Shown here in pieces: positions 62,618-64,000 of a stretch of 64,000 nt of DNA. The notes beneath the pieces are model-generated. The model searched no databases, was not told the DNA's origin, and saw only the letters and a program-made list of their open reading frames with translations. Positions within the stretch are counted from its first letter, which is position 1, and each line of letters starts with the position of its first letter. The position numbers and the translations under genes were made by a program. Source of the DNA: Salsipaludibacter sp963812245 (GTDB taxonomy: Bacteria > Actinomycetota > Nitriliruptoria > Nitriliruptorales > Nitriliruptoraceae); the NCBI GenBank assembly GCA_963812245.1, contig CAWEUK010000004.1, forward strand, positions 62,001 to 126,000. Reading direction: 5' to 3'.

Positions 62618-62884
62618 GACTGCTGGTTCCTGGCGTCCGCGTGGGGGAACCGCGTCCCCCCAACAGTCGCGACCTCCCCCGCCCAGGCGCGACTGTTGGT
62701 TCCCGGGGTCCGCGTGGGAGAACCGTGCGCCCCAAGAGTCGCGTGGGCGCCGAATGCCTCGGGACTGTTGGTTCCTGGGGTCCGCGTGGGAGAACCGTGC
62801 CCCCCAAGAGTCGCGTGGGCGCCGAATGCCTCGGGACTGTTGGTTCCTGGGGTCCGCGTGGGAGAACCGTGCCCCCCAACAGTC
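62618..62884 (+). repeat. array 2: four copies of the 72-bp palindromic repeat, inverted relative to array 1
   Basis: Units at 62618-62668 (51 bp), 62691-62740, 62763-62812 and 62835-62884, spaced 73, 72 and 72 bases. Each begins GACTGTTGGTTCC (first: GACTGCTGG) and ends CCCCAACAGTC or CCCCAAGAGTC. The last two spacers are identical (GCGTGGGCGCCGAATGCCTC plus GG); the first spacer instead resembles the array-1 spacer read on the other strand. Confidence 0.9.
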
Positions 62885-62922
62885 GCGTGGGCGGGGGGGG
62901 CGACGAAGGAGCGGGGACCCGA

Positions 62923-64000
62923 TCAGCGGGCGTTGAAGTACTTGGCCTCGGGGTGGTGGATGATGATGGCGGAGGTCGACTGCTCGGGGTGCAGCATGAA
63001 CTCGTCGGTCACGTCGACACCGATGGTGGAGAAGTCGAGCAACTCGTTGAGCACCACCTGGTCTTCGAGGTCGGGGCAGGCGGCGTACCCGAACGAGTAG
63101 CGCGAGCCCCGGTAGCCCTGCCGGAACCAGTCCTTGACGGTCGGGCCGTCCTCGTCGGCGATGCCCAGTTCCTCGCGCACGCGGCGATGCCACAGTTCGG
63201 CCAGCGCCTCGGCCATCTCGACGCCGAACCCGTGGGCGTGCAGGTACTCGTTGTAGCGGTCGGCGTGGAACAGGTCCTGGGCAACCTGTGAGATTCGGTG
63301 GCCCATCGTGACGCACTGCACGCCGAGCACGTCCACCTCGCCGGTCTCCACGTCGCGAAAGAAGTCCGGGATGGCCAGGAAGCGCCCACGGGTCTGACGT
63401 GGGAACGAAACACGCGCCACCTCAACCTCAAGTGGAGCTTCAGGATCCCACACGATCAGGTCGTCGCCGTCCGAGTTGACGGGCCAGTAGCCGTACACGA
63501 CCTCCGGCGTGACCACCTTGTCACGCTTGGCGGCCTCGACCCATGACCGCAGCGCCTTGCGGGCGTGGTCGTCGATGAAGGTGCGGTACTCGGCGGGGGA
63601 GCGGTCCCCGGGCGTGTAGCCCCACTGGTTGCGGAACAGCGCCACCTCGTTGATCAGGGGTGCGACGTCGTCGACCGAGATCCCGCGGACGACGCGCTGG
63701 CCCCAGAACGGCGGGGTGGGCACGGCGACATCGGTGGCCACCGCCGACTTCGGGCGACCCTGCGAGTCCAGTCGCGGTGGCACCTCGACCTTGGGGGTCT
63801 TGGTCGGGGTGCGCTTCTCGCGACGACCCACCAGTTCCTCGGGCAGCGCCACGCCGGCCTTGCGCGCGGCCATCACCTGGTCGAGCACGGCCAATCCCTC
63901 GAAGGCGTCCTTGCAGTAGAAGACGTCGCCCTGGAAGGTCGAACGCAGGTCGTCCTCGACGTAGGAGCGGGTCAGCGCCGCGCCGCCCAGCAGGACCGGC
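62923..64000 (-). CDS. metH: cobalamin-dependent methionine synthase, C-terminal part
   Basis: The 3' end of metH; the 5' part lies beyond the window. The visible residues begin in the end of the B12-binding domain (PVLLGGAALTRSYVEDDL), then a linker rich in Lys/Thr/Pro, and the complete SAM-binding reactivation domain: WGQRVVRGISVDDV, VYGYWPVNSDGDD, ETGEVDVLGVQCVTMG, and the SAM motif RGSRYSFGYAACPDLEDQ. It transfers the methyl group of 5-methyl-THF, made by MetF in this window, to homocysteine. The repeat array 2 ends 38 bases after its stop. Confidence 0.92.
   Translation of the reverse strand, partial: PVLLGGAALTRSYVEDDLRSTFQGDVFYCKDAFEGLAVLDQVMAARKAGVALPEELVGRREKRTPTKTPKVEVPPRLDSQGRPKSAVATDVAVPTPPFWGQRVVRGISVDDVAPLINEVALFRNQWGYTPGDRSPAEYRTFIDDHARKALRSWVEAAKRDKVVTPEVVYGYWPVNSDGDDLIVWDPEAPLEVEVARVSFPRQTRGRFLAIPDFFRDVETGEVDVLGVQCVTMGHRISQVAQDLFHADRYNEYLHAHGFGVEMAEALAELWHRRVREELGIADEDGPTVKDWFRQGYRGSRYSFGYAACPDLEDQVVLNELLDFSTIGVDVTDEFMLHPEQSTSAIIIHHPEAKYFNAR

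Noticed and set aside
61394..62884. CRISPR array
   Set aside because: Spacers within each array are identical or near identical, units are long palindromes, orientation flips between the arrays, and no cas gene is present.
61394..62884. Integron attC array
   Set aside because: The repeats lack the conserved attC core sites and no gene lies between successive units; no integrase is seen.
1..64000. Prophage or insertion sequence
   Set aside because: No transposase, integrase, capsid or terminase genes and no flanking target duplications are visible; the only cassette-like structure is at 61.4-62.9 kb.

Overview
The window is high-GC DNA (roughly 70% G+C by eye) that is densely packed with genes. 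Start/stop overlaps (ATGA, GTGA, TGATG) are very common. A WhiB protein, a Tad pilus ATPase set, WXG100-like proteins with an FtsK/SpoIIIE ATPase, a MetH reductive-activation domain and an APS reductase together point to the phylum Actinomycetota. The block at 29.3-41 kb keeps the gene content of the Mycobacterium tuberculosis Rv3677c-Rv3683 region (MBL hydrolase, RidA, two ArsA ATPases, WhiB4, PonA, metallophosphoesterase). The ATP-type PEP carboxykinase and FHA-type EccC would suit a deep actinobacterial class such as Nitriliruptoria, but that placement is only inference.

Layout. 1-4.9 kb: a disaccharide-use operon (GH13 glucosidase, ROK fructokinase, ManA, ThuA, ThuB-like oxidoreductase). 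5-10.1 kb: a WXG100-like protein and an FHA-FtsK/SpoIIIE type VII secretion ATPase. 10.2-17.1 kb: a Tad pilus operon (LysM protein, Sm-like repeat protein, CpaB, TadZ-like, TadA, TadB, TadC). 17.4-23.7 kb: SulP transporter, two-component system, class II aldolase, RlmM-like methyltransferase. 23.8-26.8 kb: a lipoprotein, a 668-residue protein and a WXG-like partner. 26.8-29.1 kb: MazG, GlyA with a ZTP riboswitch, tRNA-Pro(CGG) with its terminator. 29.3-41 kb: the PonA / WhiB / ArsA / NfeD / RidA / Nudix / MBL block. 41-44.6 kb: lipoprotein, small conserved protein, PEP carboxykinase behind twin palindromes. 44.9-50.3 kb: assimilatory sulfate reduction (CysH, CysG-type fusion, sulfite reductase) and MetF. 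50.5-54.2 kb: Pat-like acetyltransferase and an NTF2-like protein. 54.3-55.9 kb: Flp pilin and three TadE/TadG-like pseudopilins. 56.2-60 kb: DUF2179 membrane protein, orphan PIN protein, Pcm, secreted LVIVD-like protein. 60-64 kb: CHAD protein, a nuclease-like gene flanked by inverted arrays of a 72-bp palindromic repeat, and the 3' end of metH.

How it works together. The first operon feeds glucose-, fructose- and mannose-type sugars into glycolysis, with the aldolase further along. The cys operon supplies sulfide, and MetF, MetH and GlyA form the one-carbon and methionine branch. The two pilus regions are 40 kb apart but complementary: one holds the motor and assembly genes, the other the pilin and pseudopilins.

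Two cross-cutting oddities stand out. First, four genes (glucosidase, EccC, TadC, metallophosphoesterase) are broken by five apparent single-base insertions, all in short G/C runs, and each can be repaired by removing one base. This looks more like assembly error than decay. Second, several genes carry short direct duplications that span their own stop codons. The most unusual structure is the repeat-flanked cassette at 61.39-62.88 kb.
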